From: Butyricicoccus pullicaecorum
Lineage (GTDB): Bacteria > Bacillota > Clostridia > Oscillospirales > Butyricicoccaceae
Direction: 5' to 3'
Assembly (NCBI GenBank): GCA_018365995.1
Contig: JAGZIY010000005.1
Coordinates: forward strand, 1 to 64,000
DNA length: 64,000 nucleotides
The position numbers and the translations under genes are program-made. The notes beneath the pieces are model-generated. The model saw only the letters and a program-made list of their open reading frames with translations, had not been told where the DNA came from and did no database searches. Position 1 is the stretch's first letter. Each line of letters starts with the position of its first letter. Of the stretch, positions 27,520 to 35,681 are shown one piece after another.

Positions 27520-27548
27520 AAAAGCCAAGGATATCTCCTTGGCTTTTG
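27520..27548 (+). terminator. Terminator after lysA
   Basis: Perfect 12-bp stem AAAAGCCAAGGA with TCCTTGGCTTTT around TATC, 12 bases after the lysA stop. Confidence 0.9.
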
Positions 27549-27700
27549 TCATATATCCGCGTATTGGGTACGAAAACAGAAACATCAGATTTTACGGAAA
27601 TCTCCGCTTTAAGCAACGGTTCCGTCTGCTTTCTCAATCCTTCGCAGTCTCCGAACAATACACAAGCCATTCACACGCACAGTCAAATAAAAAATAAAAG

Positions 27701-27729
27701 TTGCACAAAAAAGTGCAGTGTGGCAAAAT
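27701..27729 (+). promoter_or_regulatory. Possible promoter of the deaminase-phosphorylase pair
   Basis: TTGCAC (27701-27706), 17 bases, then CAAAAT (27724-27729), about 48 bases before the start. TGCAC/GTGCA forms a small inverted repeat over the -35. The -10 is weak. Confidence 0.4.
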
Positions 27730-27776
27730 AAGAATATAAGATGACTGTCACAGAACGGAGAAAGGAATTCTAAACC

Positions 27777-29063
27777 ATGATTTTTGAAAATATTTCTGTT
27801 TTAACAGATGCGTTTACTGTACTTTCCGGACAATATGTAGGTATTCAGGAAGATCAAATCACCTATATCGGGTCGGAAAAACCCTCTGGTGATTGGGGTG
27901 CGTGCTATAACGGAACCGGCAAGCTGCTCATGCCCGGACTCGTGAACGCACATTCCCATGCACCCATGACCTTACTGCGCGGCTATGGAGAAAATTTATC
28001 TCTCCAGCGATGGCTCAACGAGCGAATTTTCCCATTTGAAGACAAGCTGAGTGATGCCGCAGTTGCACCAGCAACCCGTCTGGCAATTGCGGAAATGCTG
28101 CGGTTCGGTACGGTTTCTTTTTCCGATATGTATTTTTTCAGTCAAACGATGGCAGATACCATTCTGGAAACCGGAATTAAGTGTAACCTCAGCCGTGGAT
28201 TAACCGTCTTTGATGACAGCAGCTATGAGCAAACCCCTGCATATCAAGATAACTGTGACCTATTGGCGCACTATCACGGTGCTGGAAATGGCAAACTGAA
28301 AATCGATCTATGTATCCATGGCGAATACACAACAACACCAAAGGTCGTAGAAGCACTGGCACAGCATGCCAAGCAAACAAACAGCCATGTGCACATCCAT
28401 CTGTCTGAGACGCTGAAGGAGCATGAAGAATGTAAGCAGCGCCACGGCATGACCCCCTCTGCATATTTTGAAAAGCTGGGTCTCTTTGACCAGCCTACCA
28501 CAGCGGCGCACTGTGTCTGGCTGGAAGACAGCGATTTTGAAATCTTAGAACGCAAGGGTGTCACGGTCGCAGCCTGCCCAGTCAGCAATATGAAGCTTGC
28601 AAGCGGATTTTCCCGCGTGCCAAAAATGCTCCGTCAGGGTATCCGCGTTGCACTCGGTACGGATAGCGTAGCCTCAAACAATAACCTCAATCTGTTTCAG
28701 GAAATTTTCCTGTTTGCAAATCTATATAAGGGCGCATCTCAGGACCCAACGGTTGTGACCCCTGCGCAGGCGCTCGCAGCTGCCACCATTCATGGTATGC
28801 AATCTCAGGGACGAACAGACAGCGGTTTGATCCGTGTCGGTATGAAAGCTGATCTGATCGTGCTTGATACCCATACTCCATGGATGGTTCCTGTGCACGA
28901 TTGGGCGACCAACCTCGTCTATTCTGCGCAAGGCACAGATGTTTGCCTGACCATGGTCGACGGAAAGGTGCTCTATCAGGACGGCGAATACAAAACCATT
29001 GATATTGAAAAGGTCATGTATGAAACCCAACGGGAAACCAACAAAATCCTCGCACAATTATAA
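27777..29063 (+). CDS. mtaD: 5-methylthioadenosine/S-adenosylhomocysteine deaminase
   Basis: The enzyme removes the 6-amino group of methylthioadenosine, S-adenosylhomocysteine or adenosine. The 428-residue amidohydrolase barrel has the metal motif VNAHSHAPMTLLRG, HIHLSET, AAHCVWL and the catalytic Asp in ALGTDSVASNNNLN. Its N- and C-terminal strands form the composite beta-sandwich of the superfamily. It is followed after 36 bases by a purine nucleoside phosphorylase, so inosine-type products can be split next. Exact substrate preference cannot be read from sequence. Confidence 0.92.
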   Translation: MIFENISVLTDAFTVLSGQYVGIQEDQITYIGSEKPSGDWGACYNGTGKLLMPGLVNAHSHAPMTLLRGYGENLSLQRWLNERIFPFEDKLSDAAVAPATRLAIAEMLRFGTVSFSDMYFFSQTMADTILETGIKCNLSRGLTVFDDSSYEQTPAYQDNCDLLAHYHGAGNGKLKIDLCIHGEYTTTPKVVEALAQHAKQTNSHVHIHLSETLKEHEECKQRHGMTPSAYFEKLGLFDQPTTAAHCVWLEDSDFEILERKGVTVAACPVSNMKLASGFSRVPKMLRQGIRVALGTDSVASNNNLNLFQEIFLFANLYKGASQDPTVVTPAQALAAATIHGMQSQGRTDSGLIRVGMKADLIVLDTHTPWMVPVHDWATNLVYSAQGTDVCLTMVDGKVLYQDGEYKTIDIEKVMYETQRETNKILAQL

Positions 29064-29099
29064 GTTCCTTTCGCATATCAACAAAAGGAGGTATCTGTC

Positions 29100-29918
29100 A
29101 TGTATGAGCAGATTCAGCAAAGTGTAGAATTCCTAAAGAAAGTATTCCACAACCGCACACCTCAGGTTGCGCTGGTACTCGGTTCCGGACTGGGGCCTCT
29201 TGCAGACGAACTGGAAAACCGTATTGCAGTCCCTTTTGGTGACATTCCACACTTCTGCCGTTCCACAGCCCCTGACCATGTCGGACAGCTGGTGCTCGGG
29301 ACACTTTCCGGAAAAACCATCCTTTGTATGCAGGGTCGACTCCACGGCTATGAGGGCTACACGCCTGCAGATGTTTCCTATCCCATTCCGGTGCTCAAAG
29401 CATTGGGCGCAAAAGCTGTGATCCTAACCAATGCAGCTGGCGGCATCAATACCGATTTTTCTGCGGGCGACTTCATGGTAATCGATGACCACATCAACTT
29501 TACCGGAAAGAGTCCGCTTACTGGCATCAATGATGATAAAGTTGGCACACGGTTTCCAGATATGTGCCATGTTTATTCACAGCAGCTGCGTGATCTCGCC
29601 GATGAAGCAGCACAGGCATGCGGTATTTCACTGCACCATGGTGTCTATGTTGGTGTCAATGGCCCACAGTATGAAACAGCAGCAGAGATTCGAATGTTCC
29701 GTGTGATGGGAGGCGATGCGGTTGGTATGTCCACCGTATTTGAGAGCATCGCAGCATCGCATTGCGGGCTTCCTGTGCTTGCCATTTCCATGATTACCAA
29801 TATGGCAGCCGGCATTACAGGCGACTCCTTATCTGACAAAGAAGTCAAGCAAACAGCAAATGCGCGCGGACAGCTGTTCCGCACACTGATTCGTCAAATC
29901 ATTTCTATGATGGAATGA
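29100..29918 (+). CDS. punA: Purine nucleoside phosphorylase
   Basis: The enzyme cleaves purine nucleosides with phosphate to free base and ribose 1-phosphate. The 272-residue length and motifs fit the trimeric class: VLGSGLGPLAD, GRLHGYEGY, LTNAAGGI, GPQYETAAEIRMFR and the purine-site ISMITNMAAGI. AAAGGAGG precedes the ATG. Together with the deaminase upstream it forms a purine salvage pair. The name deoD or pnp is used in some annotations. Confidence 0.95.
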   Translation: MYEQIQQSVEFLKKVFHNRTPQVALVLGSGLGPLADELENRIAVPFGDIPHFCRSTAPDHVGQLVLGTLSGKTILCMQGRLHGYEGYTPADVSYPIPVLKALGAKAVILTNAAGGINTDFSAGDFMVIDDHINFTGKSPLTGINDDKVGTRFPDMCHVYSQQLRDLADEAAQACGISLHHGVYVGVNGPQYETAAEIRMFRVMGGDAVGMSTVFESIAASHCGLPVLAISMITNMAAGITGDSLSDKEVKQTANARGQLFRTLIRQIISMME

Positions 29919-29928
29919 AAAATCATCA

Positions 29929-30071
29929 GCGTTCATTAAAAACTCTGTTTTTCCATGAGTAAGTATCCGCTGCACAAAAGCACTACGAATAATGCCCGAA
30001 ACCGTTCATCAATGAGCGATTTCGGGCATTTTTCTATGCAAAAATTCACGCACATATCGCGACTTTTTACA
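29929..30071 (-). repeat. Three-hairpin dispersed repeat, copy A
   Basis: Read on the minus strand, 30071 to 29986 matches 56555-56640 of copy B at roughly 75 of 86 positions by hand alignment. Similarity fades but continues to about 29929, including a third hairpin with GAAAAAC and GTTTTT arms. The order is hairpin I (TGTAAAAAGTC...), hairpin II (AATGCCCGAAA/TTTCGGGCATT), then hairpin III. It starts 79 bases after the sigE stop, in the same direction. Hairpin II with its T-rich flanks also serves as a terminator between the convergent genes punA and sigE. Confidence 0.8.
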
Positions 30072-30149
30072 AAATTATATACACACTACAGGCACAAGGT
30101 ACTTTTTCCATAGACTGCGCGGTATGCTCAAAGACACACACTGCATTTT

Positions 30150-30857
30150 TCATACCCAGCGAAGCATATCTTTTTTCATACGGGAAATAATTCGCTTTTC
30201 CAGTCTTGAAATATAGGACTGCGAAATACCAAGAAGATCTGCAACCTCCTTCTGCGTCATGCTCCGTCTGCCGCCCAGTCCAAAACGCAGAGAAATAATT
30301 TGCTGTTCGCGCTGCGGCAAATGGGACAGCGCCTGTCTGAGCAGCTGCCGATCTACATCATCTTCAATCGGACGAATGACACTATCTGGGTCTGTGCCCA
30401 AAATATCTGATAGCAGCAGTTCATTGCCATCCCAGTCAGACGAAAGCGGTTCATCAAAGGAAATTTCCGTGCGCTGTCCAGATACCTTGCGTAAATGCAT
30501 CAAAATTTCGTTTTCAATACAGCGAGAGGCATAGGTCGCAAGCTTTACATTCTTATCCGTTTTATAGGTACCAACTGCCTTGATTAGCCCAATCGTACCA
30601 ATAGAGATCAGGTCCTCCATGCCCACACCCGTATTTTCAAATTTTCGGGCTATATAGACCACAAGACGCAGATTATGCTCCACCAATGCATCTCTTGCTG
30701 CCTGATCTCCCTCCATGAGTCTGGCAATGTACGCACTTTCTTCCTCTCCAACAAGTGGTGGCGGTAAAACCTCCGAACCACCTATGTAGTACACACCACC
30801 GCTGCACAGTCTGCGCAATCGCTGAACCACTTGTCGAATCCATTGTTTCCAATCCAT
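30150..30857 (-). CDS. sigE: RNA polymerase sporulation sigma factor SigE
   Basis: SigE directs early mother-cell transcription. The 235-residue protein starts with a pro-sequence of roughly 30 residues (MDWKQWIRQVVQRLRRL, amphipathic and basic) that is removed by SpoIIGA. Region 2 (EHNLRLVVYIARKFENTGVGMEDLISIGTIGLIKAV) and region 4 (QKEVADLLGISQSYISRLEKR) follow. I start it at 30857, behind AAAGGAG, 13 bases after spoIIGA. SigG, which often follows in Bacillus, is not here. Confidence 0.96.
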   Translation of the reverse strand: MDWKQWIRQVVQRLRRLCSGGVYYIGGSEVLPPPLVGEEESAYIARLMEGDQAARDALVEHNLRLVVYIARKFENTGVGMEDLISIGTIGLIKAVGTYKTDKNVKLATYASRCIENEILMHLRKVSGQRTEISFDEPLSSDWDGNELLLSDILGTDPDSVIRPIEDDVDRQLLRQALSHLPQREQQIISLRFGLGGRRSMTQKEVADLLGISQSYISRLEKRIISRMKKDMLRWV

Positions 30858-30870
30858 TGCCGTTCTCCTT

Positions 30871-31725
30871 TCATATTCCAATCAGACCATCATACCGACC
30901 ACCAGACAGACGCTCTGCACTGATTGCTGCCAGCTGACACATCGTTTCCCCATTTTGTACCTGCACTCGATCTGGGCGAAATGCCAACAGCAAACCACCA
31001 GACTGTCCTACTGCCCGATAAGGAAGCAAGCAAAAGCGTGTACGCCATGCCTCGGGCAGACATGCCATCCGGATTCCAGCGTTATCCGCACGCAAGCCAT
31101 TGACAACACCAATGAGCTCGGGCGGCAGCAACTGTGCAGCCGCATATCGATCAATCAGCAGTGCTGGTCTCCCGCTCACAGGTTCACAGAGCGTGTTTCC
31201 GGTATCACACAGCAAATGAAATACGCCATGCCTGCCTGCAAAATCGATTTCTACCACTACACTGGGCCGCTCACCACCTTCTCGTCCCGCAGTACCTCGA
31301 AATAGTAACCCACTAGCACACCAGCATAAAAGTGCTGCTGGAATTAAAATACGAAGCGGCACATCGAGATAATAGCTTCCATTAACACGCAATACTGCAC
31401 CTGTTGCCTGTCCCAATGCCATCACTGCACCTGCACAAGCACAGGAAACCATGCCGAATACCACTTCAACCCGCAAAATTCTGCCATGACAATGCGAAAA
31501 CACTAACGCAACCATCGCTGCCCCTGCTGTGAATTCACAAATCCAGTTCTGTAAAAATGCAGTCCCGGGTAAGACAGAAAACATGGCATACAAGGCACCC
31601 AACCCAGCGCCCATAAGCAGTCTGCGCCGAGCGATAAATATACCTGCGACTCGCGCTGTCGCAAGCAGCAGCAGATAATCCATTGCCAGATTGATAAGCA
31701 TCAGCACATCGAGATAAATGACCAT
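30871..31725 (-). CDS. spoIIGA: Sigma-E processing peptidase SpoIIGA
   Basis: SpoIIGA is the aspartic protease in the septal membrane that cleaves pro-SigE. The 284-residue protein has five hydrophobic helices in the N-terminal half (about residues 1-150), starting MVIYLDVLMLINLAMDYLLL, and a soluble protease half with the DTGN active-site motif in LLCDTGNTLCEPVSG. It is co-transcribed with sigE from a spoIIG-type promoter. GGGAGG precedes the ATG. Confidence 0.95.
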   Translation of the reverse strand: MVIYLDVLMLINLAMDYLLLLATARVAGIFIARRRLLMGAGLGALYAMFSVLPGTAFLQNWICEFTAGAAMVALVFSHCHGRILRVEVVFGMVSCACAGAVMALGQATGAVLRVNGSYYLDVPLRILIPAALLCWCASGLLFRGTAGREGGERPSVVVEIDFAGRHGVFHLLCDTGNTLCEPVSGRPALLIDRYAAAQLLPPELIGVVNGLRADNAGIRMACLPEAWRTRFCLLPYRAVGQSGGLLLAFRPDRVQVQNGETMCQLAAISAERLSGGRYDGLIGI

Positions 31726-31745
31726 GGCTTCCCTCCCTGTTCTCT

Positions 31746-31813
31746 ATCATAGCAGGAACGAAAAGCATATTTTGTCCAAAGCACGTGTGTACAAAATATA
31801 AATAGATTCGCGA
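31746..31813 (-). promoter_or_regulatory. spoIIG-type promoter with 22-bp spacer and possible Spo0A site
   Basis: On the minus strand TTGGAC (31774-31779) and TATGAT (31746-31751) are exactly 22 bases apart. That long spacer is the known peculiarity of the Bacillus spoIIG promoter, which SigA RNA polymerase uses only with Spo0A~P. TTCGCGAA (31806-31813) upstream is one mismatch from the 0A box. The stretch from here to 32031 otherwise holds only a terminator. Confidence 0.6.
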
Positions 31814-31891
31814 AAAACAGACAATACAAAAAATATATAATGATATCTTATATCTTTGAAAATCATCTGATGAAACAGATTCTGAAATCAT

Positions 31892-31930
31892 AAAAAGCCG
31901 TATTGAGCAGCATGCCCTGCTCAATACGGC
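31892..31930 (-). terminator. Terminator after the SLH-protein gene
   Basis: A 14-bp perfect stem, GCCGTATTGAGCAG with CTGCTCAATACGGC, is followed on the minus strand by TTTTTATG. It is about 100 bases after the SLH stop and insulates spoIIGA. Confidence 0.88.
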
Positions 31931-32031
31931 CAACGTATGATATAAATTATGTTCCCATAAAAACCAAATAAAATTAGTATTGTTCCCACAAGTGCAGACG
32001 CACCCGCTCAATATCATTCATGGAGTTTTTG

Positions 32032-33870
32032 TCAAATCAATGTGATTTTTGCAGAAATCGTTTGTCCATTTGAAAGCATCATCGTAACAGATACGCTGCC
32101 CTTTTTTCCAGCAGTCAGCGCCGTGAAAGCGCTTTTATTCAAAATCACACGATTCTCTACAATCGTATACTGCGCAGGCATGGCCAGCTGTTTCCCCTCC
32201 AGCAATACCGCTTGCACAACCACACTGTTGTCGATTCCCAGTGTCAGCACAATATCCTGATTGGCTGGGTTGCCCGCTGTACTGCTAAACTGTGCTGTGA
32301 GATTGAGCGGCGAGCCTGTATTTTGATCGGTATCCTGTCCCGTGCTGCCGGAGAACGTAATCACTGCTGTCGGATTGACTCCATTGCTCATGATCACCTG
32401 TACTGTGTGCGTACCATTCGGCAATCCCTGAAATGCAGAAACAAATAAACGAATGGAGCCCGTTACACTATCATAGGCATACTGTACACCACTTTGCAGC
32501 ATACGGTCTCCAAGCATAACAGAACGTACCATCGAGCGATCATCTGATGTGATTGCAAACACAACCTCATTCGGACTGTTCATCTGCACCGCTGCTGGTG
32601 TCAGGGTATGATTGGGCTGAGTGCGATCGGTTGATGTCAAGACGCCCTTCAGAGTAGCCGAAGCGCCTTTGTTGAAGGAATAGGTCACAGGCTCTATGGT
32701 CGATGCTGCCCCGGGGACTGCAAACACTGCATTTTGTATCGTACCACTGCCTTCCACAGTCGCTGCACCCTTGACACTCAGCGACTGGATATAAGCCCCC
32801 GGTGATAAAATCAGGCGATTCTTTCCTTCCAGAATCACATCTGCAAAGCGACCATTCAACGTCACAGGCTCATTTTTATCTCCTGCAATCTCAATCTTTT
32901 TGAATCCATCTGCACCTGCCTGCAAACCAGTTTGAATGAGCTGTGCAGTTGTTACAGTCGTGACTTGTGCAACACTGGTTGTCCCCGCAGAAGTAACCTT
33001 GACCTCTCTTCCAGTAAACGGGGAATGGACATAGACTTCCTGTGCCTGCACATTATTGAACTGAATGTTTCCGCCCGCGGCAACCAGACGCCCCTTGACT
33101 GTTACATTGTTGAGTATTACTGTGTCCTGCTGCTTTAGTCCCTCACTCAGATATAAATTTCCAGTAATAGTCAATCCGGATAAATTCGATGGCGTACTGA
33201 CCGTTACATTCTTTGTATCCTTATTGAGCGAGGTACTGTTATAAGAGGCTCCAGACTGATTCAAAATCGTACCCGTAAAGTAATACAAAATCTTTGCAGC
33301 CTCTCCGCGTGTCACACTGCGCTTTGGCTGAAACGTATTATTTGTATAACCTGCAATATAACCGTTATCCACACCCCATTTGATATAAGGTGCGCTCCAT
33401 GTTGAAACCTTCGCACGATCAGAAAATTTCAGCTGGCTTGGCTTCACCGTACCCACATCAATTTTACACAACCGTCCCAGAATGGTAATTGCCTGTTCTC
33501 TGGTAATTTCTTTTTCTGGTGCCATCTGCGTTGCAGAAAGGCCGGAAATATAGCCATATCGCACCGCAGTCCGCACCGTTTCATAATACCACTGATCCGG
33601 TGATACATCCTTATATTGGCTGACATCAGCCTGCTCTGTAAAGCCAAAGGCACGGTTGATGTAGCGCATAAATTCAGCACGTGAAATGGGTGTTGTCGGA
33701 GTAAAATGCCCTTTTCCATTTGGATTGATTACGCCACGGGCACTCAACGACCGAAAATATGGCTCTGACCAATGACCTGTAATATCATCCGATGCAGCAT
33801 ATGATACGAAACTGATACAATTCATCGCAACCAGTATACATATCAGGGTGCGGCAGAGTTTTTTCAGCAT
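32032..33870 (-). CDS. SLH-domain surface protein with X2-like C-terminal modules
   Basis: The 612-residue protein has a signal peptide (about residues 1-26, ending SYAAS). Three S-layer homology domains cover about residues 27-195; the first begins ITGHWSEPYFRSLSARGVI and the third contains TRGEAAKILYYF. They anchor proteins to pyruvylated wall polymers. A repetitive beta-rich region (about 210-400, with alternating NVTVKG and SVKG strands) looks like a small beta-helix. Two related modules (about 425-515 and 525-612, with VLLEGKQL and VMLGDRML cores) resemble X2-type immunoglobulin-like modules. No catalytic domain is evident. It is monocistronic. Confidence 0.87.
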   Translation of the reverse strand: MLKKLCRTLICILVAMNCISFVSYAASDDITGHWSEPYFRSLSARGVINPNGKGHFTPTTPISRAEFMRYINRAFGFTEQADVSQYKDVSPDQWYYETVRTAVRYGYISGLSATQMAPEKEITREQAITILGRLCKIDVGTVKPSQLKFSDRAKVSTWSAPYIKWGVDNGYIAGYTNNTFQPKRSVTRGEAAKILYYFTGTILNQSGASYNSTSLNKDTKNVTVSTPSNLSGLTITGNLYLSEGLKQQDTVILNNVTVKGRLVAAGGNIQFNNVQAQEVYVHSPFTGREVKVTSAGTTSVAQVTTVTTAQLIQTGLQAGADGFKKIEIAGDKNEPVTLNGRFADVILEGKNRLILSPGAYIQSLSVKGAATVEGSGTIQNAVFAVPGAASTIEPVTYSFNKGASATLKGVLTSTDRTQPNHTLTPAAVQMNSPNEVVFAITSDDRSMVRSVMLGDRMLQSGVQYAYDSVTGSIRLFVSAFQGLPNGTHTVQVIMSNGVNPTAVITFSGSTGQDTDQNTGSPLNLTAQFSSTAGNPANQDIVLTLGIDNSVVVQAVLLEGKQLAMPAQYTIVENRVILNKSAFTALTAGKKGSVSVTMMLSNGQTISAKITLI

Positions 33871-33936
33871 GTCTCTTTCCTCTCTTTCTGATTGCTTGTT
33901 ATTATACCAGCTTTTCTTTCATTTTTCCAGTCCCTC

Positions 33937-34755
33937 TTATTTACTGCGTGTATAGCGTACAAACTGGCGTCCTTTTCTACTGATTCCGCCGAGTTCCAAT
34001 ATCTGTGCGCGTCCAAGACCTCGCACGGTCATCTTGTCTCCCAAAGCCACCTCTGCATCTGGCTTCAAACATTGCATTTGATTGAGAAATACCGTTCCTT
34101 TTGCAATCCGTTCCTGTACTTGTGAACGGGAAAGGCGAAAAATCAGAGCGCAAACACTATCCAGCCTGAGAGATGCCACAGAACCTTCCCCCTGCTCCTG
34201 CTTTATTTCCGGCATTTCAAAATCACACAGGTCTGCCCGCTCAAGTGTCACCCGCTTTCGTCCCGCGCGCAGAAAATTCATTTCAATAAAATCTGCCATA
34301 TCCTCAATTACAAAAATATCTGCACCCGTTGGCGTAATCACGATATCTCCCAATACATCTCTCTCAATCCCAAGTCCCATCAGGGCACCAAGATAATCCC
34401 GATGAGTCAAGGTATCTGTCTGACTTTTGGCTGCACGCAGTAAAACAAGCGGACTTTGTTCGCCTGCAACTACGTCCTCCGGCGTCAAATAATCCGGCAA
34501 GCACAGTGCCATGACCCGCTCTGCATCGGCATATCCACCCCAGAAAACCGTCTGACGTGACAATCCAGCTTGCTGTACTGCATGTGTGCAAAGTGTACGT
34601 TCCCGTAAATCCAAAAAACGGGTATGTGTCAGATATGCGCGCTCCTGACTGACCGAAAGGCGCTCAAACAACTGTCGAAGCAGTAATTTATCCTGCGCGG
34701 TCTTTGCAAGTGCCTGTATGACCTGTTCCTGCGTTTTTATAAAATCATCTCCCAT
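33937..34755 (-). CDS. ylmH: YlmH-type S4-domain RNA-binding protein
   Basis: The 272-residue protein has the YlmH layout: an N-terminal domain (about residues 1-80), a central domain with FWGGYADAERVMALCLPDY, and a C-terminal S4 RNA-binding domain with SRSQVQERIAKGTVFLN. YlmH relatives bind the ribosome and help rescue stalled peptidyl-tRNA, and were earlier linked to division. The start at 34755 (MGDDF) is uncertain because no strong ribosome site precedes it; the frame extends 20 residues upstream. It is usually found in a sepF-ylm cluster, but here it stands alone, divergent from birA. Confidence 0.88.
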   Translation of the reverse strand: MGDDFIKTQEQVIQALAKTAQDKLLLRQLFERLSVSQERAYLTHTRFLDLRERTLCTHAVQQAGLSRQTVFWGGYADAERVMALCLPDYLTPEDVVAGEQSPLVLLRAAKSQTDTLTHRDYLGALMGLGIERDVLGDIVITPTGADIFVIEDMADFIEMNFLRAGRKRVTLERADLCDFEMPEIKQEQGEGSVASLRLDSVCALIFRLSRSQVQERIAKGTVFLNQMQCLKPDAEVALGDKMTVRGLGRAQILELGGISRKGRQFVRYTRSK

Positions 34756-34760
34756 TTTAC

Positions 34761-34788
34761 TGTATTTTATCCCATTCCCTGCTATAAT
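34761..34788 (+). promoter_or_regulatory. Promoter of birA
   Basis: TGTATT (34761-34766), 16 bases and TATAAT (34783-34788) with TGC in front (extended -10), about 28 bases before the ATG. Confidence 0.55.
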
Positions 34789-34816
34789 AGAATCAAAAAA
34801 ACAAGGAGTATACACT

Positions 34817-35620
34817 ATGAATGATATTCTTTCAAGTCAACAGCTGTTATCCTTTCTGCAAACCAAACGGCTTGGGCACAGCCTGAAAATATTACCCTGT
34901 ACAGATTCCACCAACACGCAAATCAAGCAAAATTATAAAGATGCTCCAGAGGGCTTTGTGCTCTTAGCCGAACAGCAAACCGCCGGACGCGGACGGCTTG
35001 ACCGGAAATTCCTCTCCCCCAAAGGAGACGGGATTTATTTTTCTCTTGTCCTTCGTCCCAACCGTTCCATGCGTGATTTATCACTTTTGACCCCTCTTGC
35101 GGCTGTCGCTGTTTGCGAAGCCATTCAAACCGTATGTCAAATCGCTCCTTCTATCAAGTGGGTCAATGATGTCTTTTTGCGCGGCAAAAAAATCTGTGGG
35201 ATTCTGACAGAAACCTGTGGACTTTCCAGCGATGGCTGTCCTGCGCTTTGCATCGTGGGAATCGGCTTAAACCTACGGTTTAATCCAGCTACGTATCCAG
35301 AACTTTCTGGAATCGCGGGTTCGATTGCCGATGCTGTCGAGACTCTGCCAACCCGTGCACAGCTTACAGCCGCAATCCTCAATGCATTTGAGCCCTGGTA
35401 CGATGCGCTCATACGCGGCGAGTCCGAACAGCTTTTACAAGCTTATCGTGACCGGCTCCTCTGTCTCGGTAAAAAAATCACCGTTCAGACAGGGGAAGTC
35501 TCCTATCCTGCTATCTGCACAGACCTGACAGCAGATGGAAATCTAGTTGTGCAGGATCAGCAAGGGGACATGCACGTCTTACAAGCCGGAGAAATCTGCA
35601 TACGCCCTGCAAATGCTTAG
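34817..35620 (+). CDS. birA: Biotin-[acetyl-CoA-carboxylase] ligase
   Basis: BirA activates biotin and attaches it to carboxylase carrier proteins. The 267-residue protein has the catalytic core: TDSTNTQIK, EQQTAGRGRLDRKF (biotin/adenylate loop), SIKWVNDVFLRGKKICGILTE and GIGLNLRF, followed by the C-terminal SH3-like domain. It lacks the N-terminal DNA-binding domain of bifunctional BirA, so it should not be a repressor. The start at 34817 lies behind AAGGAG; the frame opens earlier without coding character. Confidence 0.95.
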   Translation: MNDILSSQQLLSFLQTKRLGHSLKILPCTDSTNTQIKQNYKDAPEGFVLLAEQQTAGRGRLDRKFLSPKGDGIYFSLVLRPNRSMRDLSLLTPLAAVAVCEAIQTVCQIAPSIKWVNDVFLRGKKICGILTETCGLSSDGCPALCIVGIGLNLRFNPATYPELSGIAGSIADAVETLPTRAQLTAAILNAFEPWYDALIRGESEQLLQAYRDRLLCLGKKITVQTGEVSYPAICTDLTADGNLVVQDQQGDMHVLQAGEICIRPANA

Positions 35621-35627
35621 GCGCAGA

Positions 35628-35666
35628 AAAGGGATTCCTGACCATATGGACGGGAATCCCTTTCTA
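35628..35666. terminator. Bidirectional terminator between birA and rnj
   Basis: AAAGGGATTCC pairs with GGAATCCCTTT, T-rich on the plus strand and A-rich on its left side, between convergent genes. Confidence 0.85.
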
Positions 35667-35681
35667 TCCTTTATTTTGTTT

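Noticed and set aside
30871..31725. SpoIIGA overlapping an upstream longer sigE start
   Set aside because: The longer sigE frame begins eight codons earlier within the spoIIGA end. The ATG at 30857 has the ribosome site and the expected pro-sequence start.
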